DNA from: CAKVON01 sp902475665
GTDB taxonomy: Bacteria; Actinomycetota; Coriobacteriia; Coriobacteriales; Atopobiaceae
DNA length: 64,000 bases
Assembly: GCA_036321795.1 (NCBI GenBank)
Contig: JAWQCY010000002.1
Location: forward strand, 62,001 to 126,000
Reading direction: 5' to 3'
The notes below the pieces were generated by a model. That model saw nothing but the letters and a program-made list of their open reading frames with translations. It did no database searches and was not told the DNA's origin. Every line of letters starts with the position of its first letter. Positions within the stretch are counted from its first letter, which is position 1. The position numbers were made by a program, and so were the translations under genes. Shown in pieces: positions 1 to 8,236 of the stretch.

Positions 1-208
1 AGTCGCCTCGCCTGACGACCGTCAGCTCGAAGAGCCTGGCCGCGGTCACGACCGAGGCCAGGCAAACCAATGCCAAGAGGACCTTGTAGGCCCAATCGGG
101 ACGCGCGAACCCCCGTCGGCCCGCACGGTCCCTAGACGCACGCGCCGCCTCGTCATAGGAGGAGCCACGGACCCGAGAGGTCCTTCTCTGTCGATTGTCG
201 CTTGTCAC
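1..208 (-). CDS. ftsI: FtsI/PBP3 division transpeptidase, N-terminal fragment
   Basis: Only the first 69 codons lie in the window. Read leftwards from a GTG at 208, they give a basic, disordered N-terminus followed by one hydrophobic segment (around residues 43-60, VLLALVCLASVVTAARLF). It ends in ARLFELTVVRRGD, the usual start of division-specific class B penicillin-binding proteins just outside the membrane. FtsI crosslinks septal peptidoglycan and binds FtsL/FtsB through this transmembrane stem. It starts 10 bases after the ftsL stop, in the standard rsmH-ftsL-ftsI order. No strong ribosome-binding site is visible before the GTG, so the start is the least certain part. The catalytic domain is outside the window, so the call rests on the stem sequence and position. 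Confidence 0.75.
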   Translation of the reverse strand, partial: MTSDNRQRRTSRVRGSSYDEAARASRDRAGRRGFARPDWAYKVLLALVCLASVVTAARLFELTVVRRGD

Positions 209-217
209 GATTCGAGC

Positions 218-751
218 CTAGGCGCCGAAGGAGGACGAGACCTCACCGGAACCCTGCGCAGAGGCGTCCGCGACAAACCCTGAAGTTGAATCTCCGGTAG
301 ACCCTGAGGTTGAGGTAGAGCCTGAGACTTTGTCGACAACCCCCTGCTCAGAGGACGTGTCGCCAGCACGAGTCATGCCATAGTTCTGCGTCGCGATGCG
401 CTCGATACGGCTCTCGCTCGAGAGCATGGCGGAGGTGACCCTAAGGTCCTTCTCGGTGGAACGGGCATCGCGAATCTCGGTGCGAAGCTCCTCGTTGGCC
501 GCAACCGTGCCGGCCGCGGCCGTCATGATGACGACGCGCGCGAAGGCGGCGAGAAGGACGCAGGCGATGACGACGGCGGCCACGGTCACGTAAGCGCGGA
601 ACTGGGGGGAGACCCCGCGACGCACTCGGGCATCGAGTCCGCGGCCCTCGACAACGTCGAAAGACGGCGCGCCCTGGCGACGCGCGTTGCGACCGAGCTG
701 CCCCCTCTCGGCGGCATCGAGGCTGCGTGCCTCGGAACCCTGGTACCTCAT
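218..751 (-). CDS. ftsL: Cell division protein FtsL
   Basis: This is a 177-residue bitopic membrane protein. It has a basic cytoplasmic N-terminus (1-52), one transmembrane helix (about 54-76), a heptad-like helical stretch (about 84-115, containing NEELRTEIRDARSTEKDLR) and a Ser/Gly/Thr-rich tail. This is the FtsL layout: the coiled coil pairs with FtsB/DivIC and recruits FtsI and FtsW to the septum. FtsL proteins diverge strongly, so identification depends on topology plus position between rsmH and ftsI. The start is supported by a good AGGGGGA ribosome-binding site. It is longer than typical FtsL (about 100-120 residues) at both ends. Unusually, it is separated from rsmH by 187 bases of GT-rich repetitive DNA instead of overlapping it. 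Confidence 0.8.
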   Translation of the reverse strand: MRYQGSEARSLDAAERGQLGRNARRQGAPSFDVVEGRGLDARVRRGVSPQFRAYVTVAAVVIACVLLAAFARVVIMTAAAGTVAANEELRTEIRDARSTEKDLRVTSAMLSSESRIERIATQNYGMTRAGDTSSEQGVVDKVSGSTSTSGSTGDSTSGFVADASAQGSGEVSSSFGA

Positions 752-782
752 GAGAATCCCCCTGCTTCGTTTGTGGAACGTT

Positions 783-872
783 GGTGGTGCGTTTGAGCTT
801 CGTTTGTGGCGTGGTGGTAGTGCGTGGTGTGGTGGTAGTGCATTGGTGGTGCGAAGGTGGTGCGTTTGAGCT
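783..872. repeat. GT-rich direct-repeat spacer between rsmH and ftsL
   Basis: The 187-base gap between rsmH and ftsL contains an exact 17-bp direct repeat (GGTGGTGCGTTTGAGCT at 783-799 and 856-872). The surrounding DNA is rich in G and T on the plus strand and poor in C and A (about 765-905). The transcript from the minus strand would therefore be a C/A-rich, G-poor, poorly structured leader before ftsL. A Thr/Pro-rich reading frame crosses it but has no ribosome-binding site. Confidence 0.7.
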
Positions 873-938
873 GCATTTGTTGTGCGGTGGAGCTACGTTC
901 TTGGTGCTATGCACTCGGTCCGTCGGGACCGGAGATGC

Positions 939-1925
939 CTATTGGGACGCGTCGGCGTTGATCCTGACCGCCACACGCGTCTTGGCGCTGCGAGCCCTCG
1001 GGTTGAGGGCCACCTCCTCGTCGGAGGCGACGAGGGGCTTTCGCGTCTTGACGTCCAGCACCGGCACGTTGCCGCAGACGCACACCGGAAGGTCCGGCGG
1101 GCAAGTGCAACCCCGCGACATCTCGGAAAAGACGTGCTTGACGATGCGGTCCTCGAGGCTGTGGTAGCTGATCACGCAGATCCTGCCACCCTCGTTGGCC
1201 CATCGGACGGCCGCTTGCAGGCCTTGCTCGAGCATGTCAAGCTCGTGGTTGACCTCGATGCGCAGGGCCTGGAAGGTCTTGCGCGCGGGATGTCCGCCGT
1301 GTCGCCTGTCGGCCGCGGGGATCGCGGCCTTGATGACGTCGACAAGCTCGAGGGTCGTCTCGATGGGTTGTTTGTCTCTCCTGCGACAGATCTGGCGGGC
1401 GATGCGGCTCGCGTGCTTCTCGTCCCCGAAGGCGCGAATGATCCGGGCGAGGTCGGCTTCGTTGTAGGTGTTGATGACCTCTGCTGCGGTTAGGGTGTTG
1501 TTGCCCGGATTCATGCGCATGTCGAGCGGGGCGTCCTCGTGGTACGAGAAGCCCCTTTCGGGGATGTCGAGTTGCGGCGACGAGACGCCGAGGTCGAACA
1601 GGAAGCAGTCGACCCCGTCGACTCGGGCCTGGACCAGAAGCTCGTCCAGGTCGCCGAAGTTGCCCTTGAGGAAACGGTGGCGTGCGCCCGGAGCCTCGCG
1701 CTCGAAGCGCTCGGCGGCGGCGGCAAGCGCCATGTCGTCCTGGTCGATGCCGATGGACAGGCCCTGTGGCGCCACGCGACGGGCGAGCTCGACCGAGTGG
1801 CCGGCCCCTCCCAGCGTGCAGTCGCAGACGACCTCGCCCGGCTGGGGGTCCAGCCAGTGCAGGACCTCCTCGAGCATCACGGGTACGTGCGAAAATGCTG
1901 TTGTCAATTCGCTCACTCCACTCAT
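939..1925 (-). CDS. rsmH: 16S rRNA (cytosine1402-N4)-methyltransferase
   Basis: RsmH (MraW) N4-methylates C1402 in the ribosomal P site using S-adenosylmethionine. This 328-residue protein begins MSGVSELTTAFSHVPVMLEE and contains the SAM-binding loop DCTLGGAGHS (35-44). It also has the family motifs FDLGVSSPQLD, ERGFSYHEDAPLDMRM and, near the C-terminus, ISYHSLEDRIVKH. The length is normal. The ATG overlaps the mraZ stop as ATGA, indicating translational coupling. A longer upstream reading frame exists but lies inside mraZ. Cotranscription with mraZ from the promoter at about 2435 is expected. Confidence 0.97.
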   Translation of the reverse strand: MSGVSELTTAFSHVPVMLEEVLHWLDPQPGEVVCDCTLGGAGHSVELARRVAPQGLSIGIDQDDMALAAAAERFEREAPGARHRFLKGNFGDLDELLVQARVDGVDCFLFDLGVSSPQLDIPERGFSYHEDAPLDMRMNPGNNTLTAAEVINTYNEADLARIIRAFGDEKHASRIARQICRRRDKQPIETTLELVDVIKAAIPAADRRHGGHPARKTFQALRIEVNHELDMLEQGLQAAVRWANEGGRICVISYHSLEDRIVKHVFSEMSRGCTCPPDLPVCVCGNVPVLDVKTRKPLVASDEEVALNPRARSAKTRVAVRINADASQ

Positions 1926-2377
1926 CCGAACATCAACGCGTCGAGGTCGTTGTCGAAGTCGTCGTACTTCTCGTGCCACCTCTCGGCGTTCCAGATGGCA
2001 AAGTGATCGTCCAGGCCGGTGATGATGACATCGCCGGAAAGGCCGAGCCTCTCTCGCTTGTCTGCGCTAAGCTTGCCGAGCGCGACACGACCGGCCGAGT
2101 CAAGATCGATCGTGATGGCGCTCTGCCACAGGCCGTCGTGAAGCCTGACGTCCTTGGCGTCGCGGGGGTTGTAGCACTTGTCGCCGACGTTGAAGAGGCC
2201 GTCGACCCACTGCTTGAAACCCTCCTCGGTGAAGCCGTTCAGACAACCGCTGAAGGGAACGAGCTTGATCGACTTAGTGCCCTCGGCAGCAAGCTGCTTG
2301 CGAAAGGCGGAAGGCAGGGTGACGCGCCCCTTGGCATCAACGGACATTTCGAATTTGCCGGAGAGTCCAGAAAGCAT
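1922..2377 (-). CDS. mraZ: Transcriptional regulator MraZ
   Basis: MraZ is a ring-forming DNA-binding protein built from two SpoVT/AbrB-like domains, and it represses the division-and-cell-wall operon it heads. The 151 residues begin MLSGLSGKFEMSVDAKGRVTLPSAFRKQL (first domain). The second copy lies around residues 80-125 (ITIDLDSAGRVALGKL...GLSGDVIITGLDDHFAIW), giving the normal family length. The gene is first in the cluster and overlaps rsmH by 4 bases. Its likely operator, four CCCAC-type boxes with 10-base periodicity, lies 73-107 bases upstream, so autoregulation is expected. The acidic C-terminus (YDDFDNDLDALMFG) is family-like. Confidence 0.97.
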   Translation of the reverse strand: MLSGLSGKFEMSVDAKGRVTLPSAFRKQLAAEGTKSIKLVPFSGCLNGFTEEGFKQWVDGLFNVGDKCYNPRDAKDVRLHDGLWQSAITIDLDSAGRVALGKLSADKRERLGLSGDVIITGLDDHFAIWNAERWHEKYDDFDNDLDALMFG

Positions 2378-2432
2378 GTCAACCTCCCTCCCAGTCGAGC
2401 GAACCTATCCCCTCCCACTGGAGCGTAGTCAC

Positions 2433-2484
2433 ATCTTACGCTATTCCGCCCCACTTTGCCCCACAACTAAACACTTTCCCCCAC
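2433..2484 (-). promoter_or_regulatory. mraZ promoter with MraZ-box operator
   Basis: On the minus strand GTGGG boxes occur at 2480-2484, 2460-2464 and 2450-2454, with a degenerate GTGTT at 2470-2474, so four boxes repeat every 10 bp exactly. This matches the known MraZ operator of spaced GTGGG repeats. A -10-like TAAGAT lies at 2433-2438, just downstream of the last box. No good -35 hexamer is visible at 17 bp, as expected if the boxes overlap the -35 region. The leader to the mraZ ATG would be about 50 bases. Confidence 0.8.
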
Positions 2485-2865
2485 CTTCAACCACTTTGAT
2501 GCTCTTCTCGCCCCACACCGACCCATCGGGCATCCATCCGACCCAACATCTTGGGTGGCGAACACCTGTTTCCACCAGAGCGACGGCCGATGGTGACGCG
2601 CTGACATGACAAATTGTGACTGAATTATGAATCCGCAGGTAAAAGGCTATATGCCGAGAAGGACCGCGAGCTCGTAAGGCTATTTCCGATCCCAAGGCAG
2701 GGCCCGGTCGCGCCTCACGGCGACTTCTGGCAACACGATTGCGGGGGCAAGTTGTGGCCCCGACGACCCCATCGCGCCCCGGATACGGACGGTGGGACGC
2801 CATCCCACACCGGATGCGAAGGCGTCAAATGGTGGGACGCTCCCCCACCGACACGCCGCCGCGCG
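2485..2865. other. Intergenic region xerD-mraZ, no gene seen
   Basis: No convincing gene is seen in these 380 bases. The left part (2485-2640) is C/A-rich on the plus strand. A copy of the dispersed motif TGCCGAGAAGGAC lies at 2652-2664. Immediately after the xerD stop are two related hairpins 40 bp apart: 2831-2849 (GGTGGG/CCCACC) and 2792-2808 (GTGGGA/TCCCAC). They share the decamer GGTGGGACGC. Neither is followed by a T-tract on the minus strand, so they are not classical intrinsic terminators, though they may end or stabilise the xerD transcript. Confidence 0.6.
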
Positions 2866-3768
2866 CTACGCCTTGGCGCGCGGATGGGCCCCCAGGTAGG
2901 CCATGCGCACATGGGTCCGGTCGACGTGGGTGTAGATTTGGGTGGTCGAGATGTCCGAGTGTCCCAGCATCTCCTGCACGGCCCTGAGGTCGGCGCCGCC
3001 CTCGAGCATGTGCGTCGCGCAACTGTGACGCAGGGTGTGGGGATGGAGTCCCGCTATGCCCGCAAGGCGTCCGTAGCGCTCGGTGATCGTATGGACCGAC
3101 TGGCGGCTGATCCTGCCGCCGTTCCTGTTGAGAAATACCGCGTCCGCAGAGCTCGCCCGCGCGACCTGCCCGCGCCAGTCCTCTATATAGATATGCAGGG
3201 CAGTCGCAGCGGCACCCATGACGGGCACGAGACGCTCCTTCGAGCCCTTGCCGCGCACGCGCAACACCTCGTCGGACAGGGCGAGGTCGGACAGGTTCAG
3301 GCCGCACAGCTCGCTCGCGCGAAGGCCGCAGCCGTACAGCGTCTCCAGGATCGCATGGTCGCGCTGGCCCGCAAAGGTAAGCGCAAAGCTCTGGTCGAGA
3401 AGCGCCGAGGCTTGCTCGTGCGAGATGGTGTCAGGCAGCGTCTGCGCCGTCTTGGGCAAGGGGATGGTCGCCGTGGGAAACGCCGTGCAAATCTGGTCGT
3501 TGACCATAAAGCGATGGAAGCCCTTGATCGCCGCGAGGGCTCGCTCGACCGAGGACGGCGCGAGGCCCGCGTCGCGCAGGCTGGCGACGTGGGCCTCGAC
3601 GAGCTTCCTGGTTACCTTCTCGGGGTCGGTGACGCCGAGGGAGGCAAGGTGGTTCACGTAGCGGTCGAGGTCGCGGCCATAGGCCTCCACGGTGTTAGGC
3701 GAGCTACCCCGCTCGACGGCGAGGTAGCCCAGGTAGTCACCACGGGCCTGTCCGAGGTCGCGACTCAC
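2866..3768 (-). CDS. xerD: Site-specific tyrosine recombinase XerD
   Basis: XerD resolves chromosome dimers at dif together with XerC. The 300-residue protein has an N-terminal SAM-like domain (about 1-100) and a C-terminal catalytic domain. The tyrosine-recombinase residues are visible: R150 (GLRASELCG), K174 (GKGSKER), H244/R247 (HPHTLRHSCATH), H270 (LGHSD) and nucleophile Y280 (QIYTHVD). Length and lack of insertions fit XerD rather than an integrase. The gene starts 3 bases after the pyrG stop and is probably cotranscribed with it, an arrangement common in Gram-positives. Paired hairpins lie just after the stop. Confidence 0.93.
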   Translation of the reverse strand: MSRDLGQARGDYLGYLAVERGSSPNTVEAYGRDLDRYVNHLASLGVTDPEKVTRKLVEAHVASLRDAGLAPSSVERALAAIKGFHRFMVNDQICTAFPTATIPLPKTAQTLPDTISHEQASALLDQSFALTFAGQRDHAILETLYGCGLRASELCGLNLSDLALSDEVLRVRGKGSKERLVPVMGAAATALHIYIEDWRGQVARASSADAVFLNRNGGRISRQSVHTITERYGRLAGIAGLHPHTLRHSCATHMLEGGADLRAVQEMLGHSDISTTQIYTHVDRTHVRMAYLGAHPRAKA

Positions 3769-3771
3769 TCG

Positions 3772-5424
3772 CTACTCGGAGCAGCGCTCGACGCTCTTGC
3801 GATCGACGCCCTCGTGGCGGGCGATTGCGGCACGCACGAACTCGCGGAACAGCGGCTGCGGACGGGTCGGACGACTCTTGAACTCGGGGTGGAACTGGGC
3901 CGCGACGAACCAGGGGTGCATGTCCTCGGGCAGCTCGACCATCTCGACGAGGCGGTCGTCAGGCGACAGGCCCGCGAAGACGAGGCCCTCCTTGGCAAGG
4001 CGGTCACGATACGCGTTGTTGACCTCGAAGCGGTGACGGTGACGCTCGTAGACGAGGCTCTCGCCGTAGGCCTCGGCGGCAAGCGTGCCCTCCTTCACCT
4101 TGCAGGGGTAGGCACCCAGACGCATGGTGCCGCCCTTGTCGGTGATCTCCTCCTGATCGGGCATGATGTCGATCACGGGGTACTCGCACTCGGGCACGAA
4201 CTCGGTGGAGTTGGCGCCCTCCATACCGCAGGCATTGCGGGCAAACTCGCAGACCGCGACCTGCATGCCAAGGCAGATGCCAAGGTAGGGCACCTTGCAG
4301 GTACGGGCGCGATGGGCTGCTAGGATCTTACCCTCGACGCCGCGCAGGCCAAAGCCTCCGGGCACAAGGATTCCGTCGGAGTCGCCGATGACCTCCTCGA
4401 TGTTGGACTCGTCCAGTTCCTCGCCGTCGACGAGCTGGATGTCGACGTGACGGCCGTAGTAGACGCCGGAGTGGTGCAGGGCCTCGATGATGGAGAGGTA
4501 GGCATCGGGCAGCTGGGTGTACTTGCCCACGACCGAGATCTTGGTGACGTCGGGCTTCGCGTTGGCGGCGTGCATGGCACCGGTAAAGCCATACCACTCG
4601 CCCATGTCGCTCTCACGCGGGTCGAGCCCAAGCCTCTCGCACACCTTGACGTCGAAGCCCTGGTCTGCCAGGTGCTTGGGCACGTCGTAGATGGAGGCGC
4701 AGTCGGAGTTCTCGAACACGCAATCGGTGTCGACGTCGCAGAAGCTCGCGATCTTGGAGCGGATGGACGCCTCGACCTCGTGGTCGGAGCGGCACACGAT
4801 GAAGTCGGGCTGGATGCCCATGGAGCGCAGCTCCTTGACGGAATGCTGCGTGGGCTTGGTCTTGACCTCGTGGGCCGCGGCGATGTAGGGCACCAGGCTC
4901 ACGTGGATGATGCAGCAGTTCTCGACGCCCTTCTCCTTGCGGAACTGGCGGATCGCCTCGACGAACGGCTGGCTCTCGATGTCGCCGATGGTGCCGCCGA
5001 GCTCGGTGATGACGACGTCGGCGCCAGTCTGCTCCTCGATGCGGAAGAAGCGCTCCTTGATGGCGTTGGTGACGTGCGGGATCACCTGGACGGTACCGCC
5101 GAGGAAGTCTCCGGCGCGCTCGCGATTGATAAGCGACTGGTAGATGGCGCCAGTAGTGAAGTTGGAGTTGCGCGTGAGGTTCTCGTCGATGAAGCGCTCG
5201 TAGTGGCCCAGGTCGAGGTCGGTCTCCTTGCCGTCCTCGGTCACGAAGACCTCGCCGTGCTGGAAGGGGCTCATCGTGCCGGGGTCGATATTGAGGTACG
5301 GATCGGCCTTCTGCATCATGACCTTGTAGCCACGTGCCTTGAGCAGACGACCGAGCGATGCGGCGGTGATGCCCTTGCCAAGGGACGAGACGACGCCGCC
5401 GGTGACGAAGATGTGCTTTGTCAT
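3772..5424 (-). CDS. pyrG: CTP synthase
   Basis: CTP synthase aminates UTP to CTP using ATP and glutamine. The 550-residue protein has the N-terminal amidoligase domain starting MTKHIFVTGGVVSSLGKGITAASLG (P-loop) and containing KADPYLNIDPGTMSP and ELGGTIGDIES. The C-terminal class I glutaminase domain has nucleophile Cys near residue 384 in GICLGMQ, then RHRHRFEVNN and HPEFKSRP. The length is typical. The start is supported by AAGGTC a few bases upstream. A -10-like TAGAAT lies near 5474-5479 on the minus strand, without a good -35. The short acidic/basic tail after ARHEGVDRKS is unremarkable. Confidence 0.98.
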   Translation of the reverse strand: MTKHIFVTGGVVSSLGKGITAASLGRLLKARGYKVMMQKADPYLNIDPGTMSPFQHGEVFVTEDGKETDLDLGHYERFIDENLTRNSNFTTGAIYQSLINRERAGDFLGGTVQVIPHVTNAIKERFFRIEEQTGADVVITELGGTIGDIESQPFVEAIRQFRKEKGVENCCIIHVSLVPYIAAAHEVKTKPTQHSVKELRSMGIQPDFIVCRSDHEVEASIRSKIASFCDVDTDCVFENSDCASIYDVPKHLADQGFDVKVCERLGLDPRESDMGEWYGFTGAMHAANAKPDVTKISVVGKYTQLPDAYLSIIEALHHSGVYYGRHVDIQLVDGEELDESNIEEVIGDSDGILVPGGFGLRGVEGKILAAHRARTCKVPYLGICLGMQVAVCEFARNACGMEGANSTEFVPECEYPVIDIMPDQEEITDKGGTMRLGAYPCKVKEGTLAAEAYGESLVYERHRHRFEVNNAYRDRLAKEGLVFAGLSPDDRLVEMVELPEDMHPWFVAAQFHPEFKSRPTRPQPLFREFVRAAIARHEGVDRKSVERCSE

Positions 5425-5575
5425 GTTTGACCTTCCCGTAGTGAGTGTGCGGAACCCTTCTTCTACGGGTCTTTATTCTAGCCCCGCCCCGGCAGGCGGC
5501 CCAACCCACGAAACCCATTCCTAACGTACGCGCCACAAATCGACCCGAAGCCAGAGCCAGGCACGCGAAAATGGC

Positions 5576-7201
5576 CTAACGGCCCTGCTCGACGAGAAGT
5601 GCGCGTGCGTGCTCGAGGGATGCCTCGTCGGCGTCTCCGGACAGAAGGCGGGCCACCTCGACCACACGGTCCTGCCCCACGACCTCGGAGATGGTCGTCT
5701 CGGGAACGTCGGTCCCCGTCTTCCTGACGACGTAGTGACGCTCGCCCATCACGGCGACCTGGGCCAGGTGGGTGACCACGATGACCTGGTGGGTGTGCGA
5801 GAGGTCGGACAGGACCTGCGCCAGCGCGCGGGCGGTGGCACCGCCGACGCCCGCGTCGACCTCATCAAACACAAGCGTGTCCACCTTGTCGGCCTCGCCC
5901 AGGACCACCTTGCAGGCAAGCATGACGCGACTCGTCTCGCCGCCGGAGGCGATGCGACGCAAGGGGCGCGCCGCCATGCCCGCAGCCGGCCTGTAGAGAA
6001 GTTCGACGTGACTGGGACCCATGCCGGTCCACTGCTCGCGAGGCAGGCGCTCGACCGAGACCTCGACCTCGGCGGTGCCCATCTCGAGCCTGCCCATCTG
6101 CTCGGTCACACGGGCCGCAAGGCCGGTCGCCCCGGTCATGCGGACCCTGTCCAGCCGGTCCGCCACGGCCGCCAGGGCCGCCTCGGCGCGCTCGAGCTCC
6201 TCAGAGCAGGCGCGCTCGCGCTCGCCCTCGTCCCCCGCCGCCTCGACGAGCTCGCGGGCTCGGTCGCGACGGTCGAGCACGTCGGCCATGCGCGGGCCAT
6301 AGGTACGCATGAGGCCCTGGAGCTGCGCCATGCGCGACTGCATGCGGTCGAGCGAGGCGGGGTCGAAGTCGATGGAGTCGCGGTAGTCGCGCAGGCCCTC
6401 GCCCACGTCCTCCACGTCCAGAAGCGCGCTCTGCAGCGCGTCGGCGCGCTCGGCGAGGTCGGGGTCGTAGGCGCTGGCCGCCCTGAGGGCCGAGACTGCC
6501 TCGCCCAGCAGGTCGCGGGCGCCACCGTCGCCGCACACGGCCTCGCGGCCCTTCTCGGCAGCCATGATGAGGGCCTCGGCATGCTCGGCCTTGGGAAGCG
6601 TGGCCTCGAGCTCCTCGAGCTCGCCCGCGCGGGGGTTTGCCTCGTCGATGCGCGCCAGGACGAAGTGCGCCTCCTCAAGGCGCTCGGCGCCGGCGCGACC
6701 CATGTCGCGGACGCGCTCGAGCTCGGAGGCCGCCTTGCGGGCGGCGGCAAGCGCGGCGCGATACTCGGCGAGGGCGCGGGCCGCATCGTCACCACAGAAG
6801 GCGTCGAGAAGCTCAGTGTGGGCAGCCGGGGACAGCAGCCTCTGGTGCTCGTGCTGGCCGCACAGGTCGACCGTGGCACCCGGGCCCTCGGCAAGCTCGC
6901 GCACCGAGGCCATGTGCCCGTCGAGCGACACGCGGCCGCGGCCGTCGGCCGATACCCTGCGGCGGACCACGTGCCCGTCAGGGTCATCGGACCCGAAGAT
7001 GCGACCCTCGACCACGAGGGCATCGGAGCCCTCGCGCACCATCGAGGCATCGGCGCGCTCGCCGACGAGCAGCTTGAGTGCGCTGAGAAGCGCCGTCTTG
7101 CCGGCGCCCGTCTCGCCCGTGATGACGGTCATGCCCGAGGCGGGCTCCATCACGGCATCGCGAATCAGCGCGACGTTGCTAACCTGAAGCTCGTCGATCA
7201 T
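5576..7201 (-). CDS. recN: DNA repair protein RecN
   Basis: RecN is an SMC-like ATPase that acts early in double-strand-break repair. The 541-residue protein starts MIDELQVSNVALIRDAV and has Walker A TGETGAGKT (29-36). A long coiled-coil middle follows, then the ABC signature LRRIASGGETSRVMLA and Walker B DTLVFDEVDAGVGG near the C-terminus. The length is normal. The ATG at 7201 overlaps the nadK TGA as ATGA. An in-frame extension into nadK has no family similarity and was rejected. The order tlyA-nadK-recN is conserved in actinobacteria, so cotranscription is likely. Confidence 0.96.
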   Translation of the reverse strand: MIDELQVSNVALIRDAVMEPASGMTVITGETGAGKTALLSALKLLVGERADASMVREGSDALVVEGRIFGSDDPDGHVVRRRVSADGRGRVSLDGHMASVRELAEGPGATVDLCGQHEHQRLLSPAAHTELLDAFCGDDAARALAEYRAALAAARKAASELERVRDMGRAGAERLEEAHFVLARIDEANPRAGELEELEATLPKAEHAEALIMAAEKGREAVCGDGGARDLLGEAVSALRAASAYDPDLAERADALQSALLDVEDVGEGLRDYRDSIDFDPASLDRMQSRMAQLQGLMRTYGPRMADVLDRRDRARELVEAAGDEGERERACSEELERAEAALAAVADRLDRVRMTGATGLAARVTEQMGRLEMGTAEVEVSVERLPREQWTGMGPSHVELLYRPAAGMAARPLRRIASGGETSRVMLACKVVLGEADKVDTLVFDEVDAGVGGATARALAQVLSDLSHTHQVIVVTHLAQVAVMGERHYVVRKTGTDVPETTISEVVGQDRVVEVARLLSGDADEASLEHARALLVEQGR

Positions 7202-8049
7202 TTGCGCACCCGCCCGTAGAATACGCGAGAGACGGAGTTGTAGAAGCTCTGCGAGCCCCCGTCCAACAGGATGACGTCGCCGGGGCCACGACGCACGGTG
7301 GCACGCTCGACGCAGGCGCCACGGTGCGCGATCTGGCCGTCGACGAACGCCACGCGCTCGCTGGGACGCTCCTCGCACATCTCGAGCTCGACGACGTCGG
7401 ACGATGCCGTGAGGAAGGCGCGCGCCAAGATGGTGTGGGGCGAGATGGGCACGCAGACCATGCCCTTGAAGTCGGGATGCACGAAGGGACCTCCACTCGC
7501 CAGGGCATAGCCGGTGGAGCCGGTGGCGGTGGAGACGACGAAGCCGTCGCCGCGGATCCTGTCGATGTGCGTGCCCGAGACGCTGACGTCAAACTCAACC
7601 ATGTCGCCCTCGGCACCGCGGGAGAGCGCGAGCTCGTTGAGGGCAAAGTGGTGTTCGGTGAGGTCGCTGCCATCCGGCAGGACCATGTCCAGCTCGACGT
7701 CGAGCGTGGCACGACGCGAGGCGTGCATCTCGCCCGCAAGGGCGTCCGAGACGGAGCCGATCACGTTGTCGGAGCCGGCGCCCGTGAGAAAGCCAAGGTG
7801 CCCGAAGGACAGGCCGAGGATGGGAACCTCCGAGTAGCCTACGATCTTGGCGGCGCGCAGCAGCGTGCCATCACCACCGAGGGAGACCACCAGGTCGCAA
7901 CCATCGGCAGTCGTAAAGCCCTTGGGGTCGAGCTTCTTGTCGTGCGCCCATCGGACGACGCCGCCCTCGCCCTCGAGCCACTCGGTGATGGCCTTTGAGG
8001 CCTCCACGGCCACCGGCCGGGAGTAGTTGGGGACGAGAAGGACCTCCAC
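7198..8049 (-). CDS. nadK: NAD kinase
   Basis: NadK phosphorylates NAD to NADP with ATP or polyphosphate. The 283-residue protein carries the signature SLGGDGTLLRAAKIV, with GGDGT at 58-62. It also has the substrate-binding segments LGLSFGHLGFL and DGFVVSTATGSTGYALASGGP, both diagnostic of bacterial NAD kinases. The length is normal. Its stop overlaps the recN start. The 187-base gap before it (8050-8236) contains GC-rich inverted sequence but no convincing promoter. Confidence 0.97.
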   Translation of the reverse strand: MEVLLVPNYSRPVAVEASKAITEWLEGEGGVVRWAHDKKLDPKGFTTADGCDLVVSLGGDGTLLRAAKIVGYSEVPILGLSFGHLGFLTGAGSDNVIGSVSDALAGEMHASRRATLDVELDMVLPDGSDLTEHHFALNELALSRGAEGDMVEFDVSVSGTHIDRIRGDGFVVSTATGSTGYALASGGPFVHPDFKGMVCVPISPHTILARAFLTASSDVVELEMCEERPSERVAFVDGQIAHRGACVERATVRRGPGDVILLDGGSQSFYNSVSRVFYGRVRK

Positions 8050-8236
8050 GTGGCACGCTCCTCATGTCGAAGCGCCCGTGCGCACGGCCTTCGGCCAACT
8101 GGCGAACGGGCGGGAAACTGGCAGTCTCTGAAGTGTAGCACCGCCCGCCCAAGACGGGACCAGTGGTGCCGCCCAACAGTGTGTCGGATACAAACGGGCA
8201 GCTTGCGGGCAGAGTCGTATGGATCTACCGCGCGCC

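Noticed and set aside
441..914. Thr/Pro-rich small gene in the rsmH-ftsL spacer
   Set aside because: No ribosome-binding site, repetitive composition, and it runs out of frame through ftsL; ftsL has a good start of its own.
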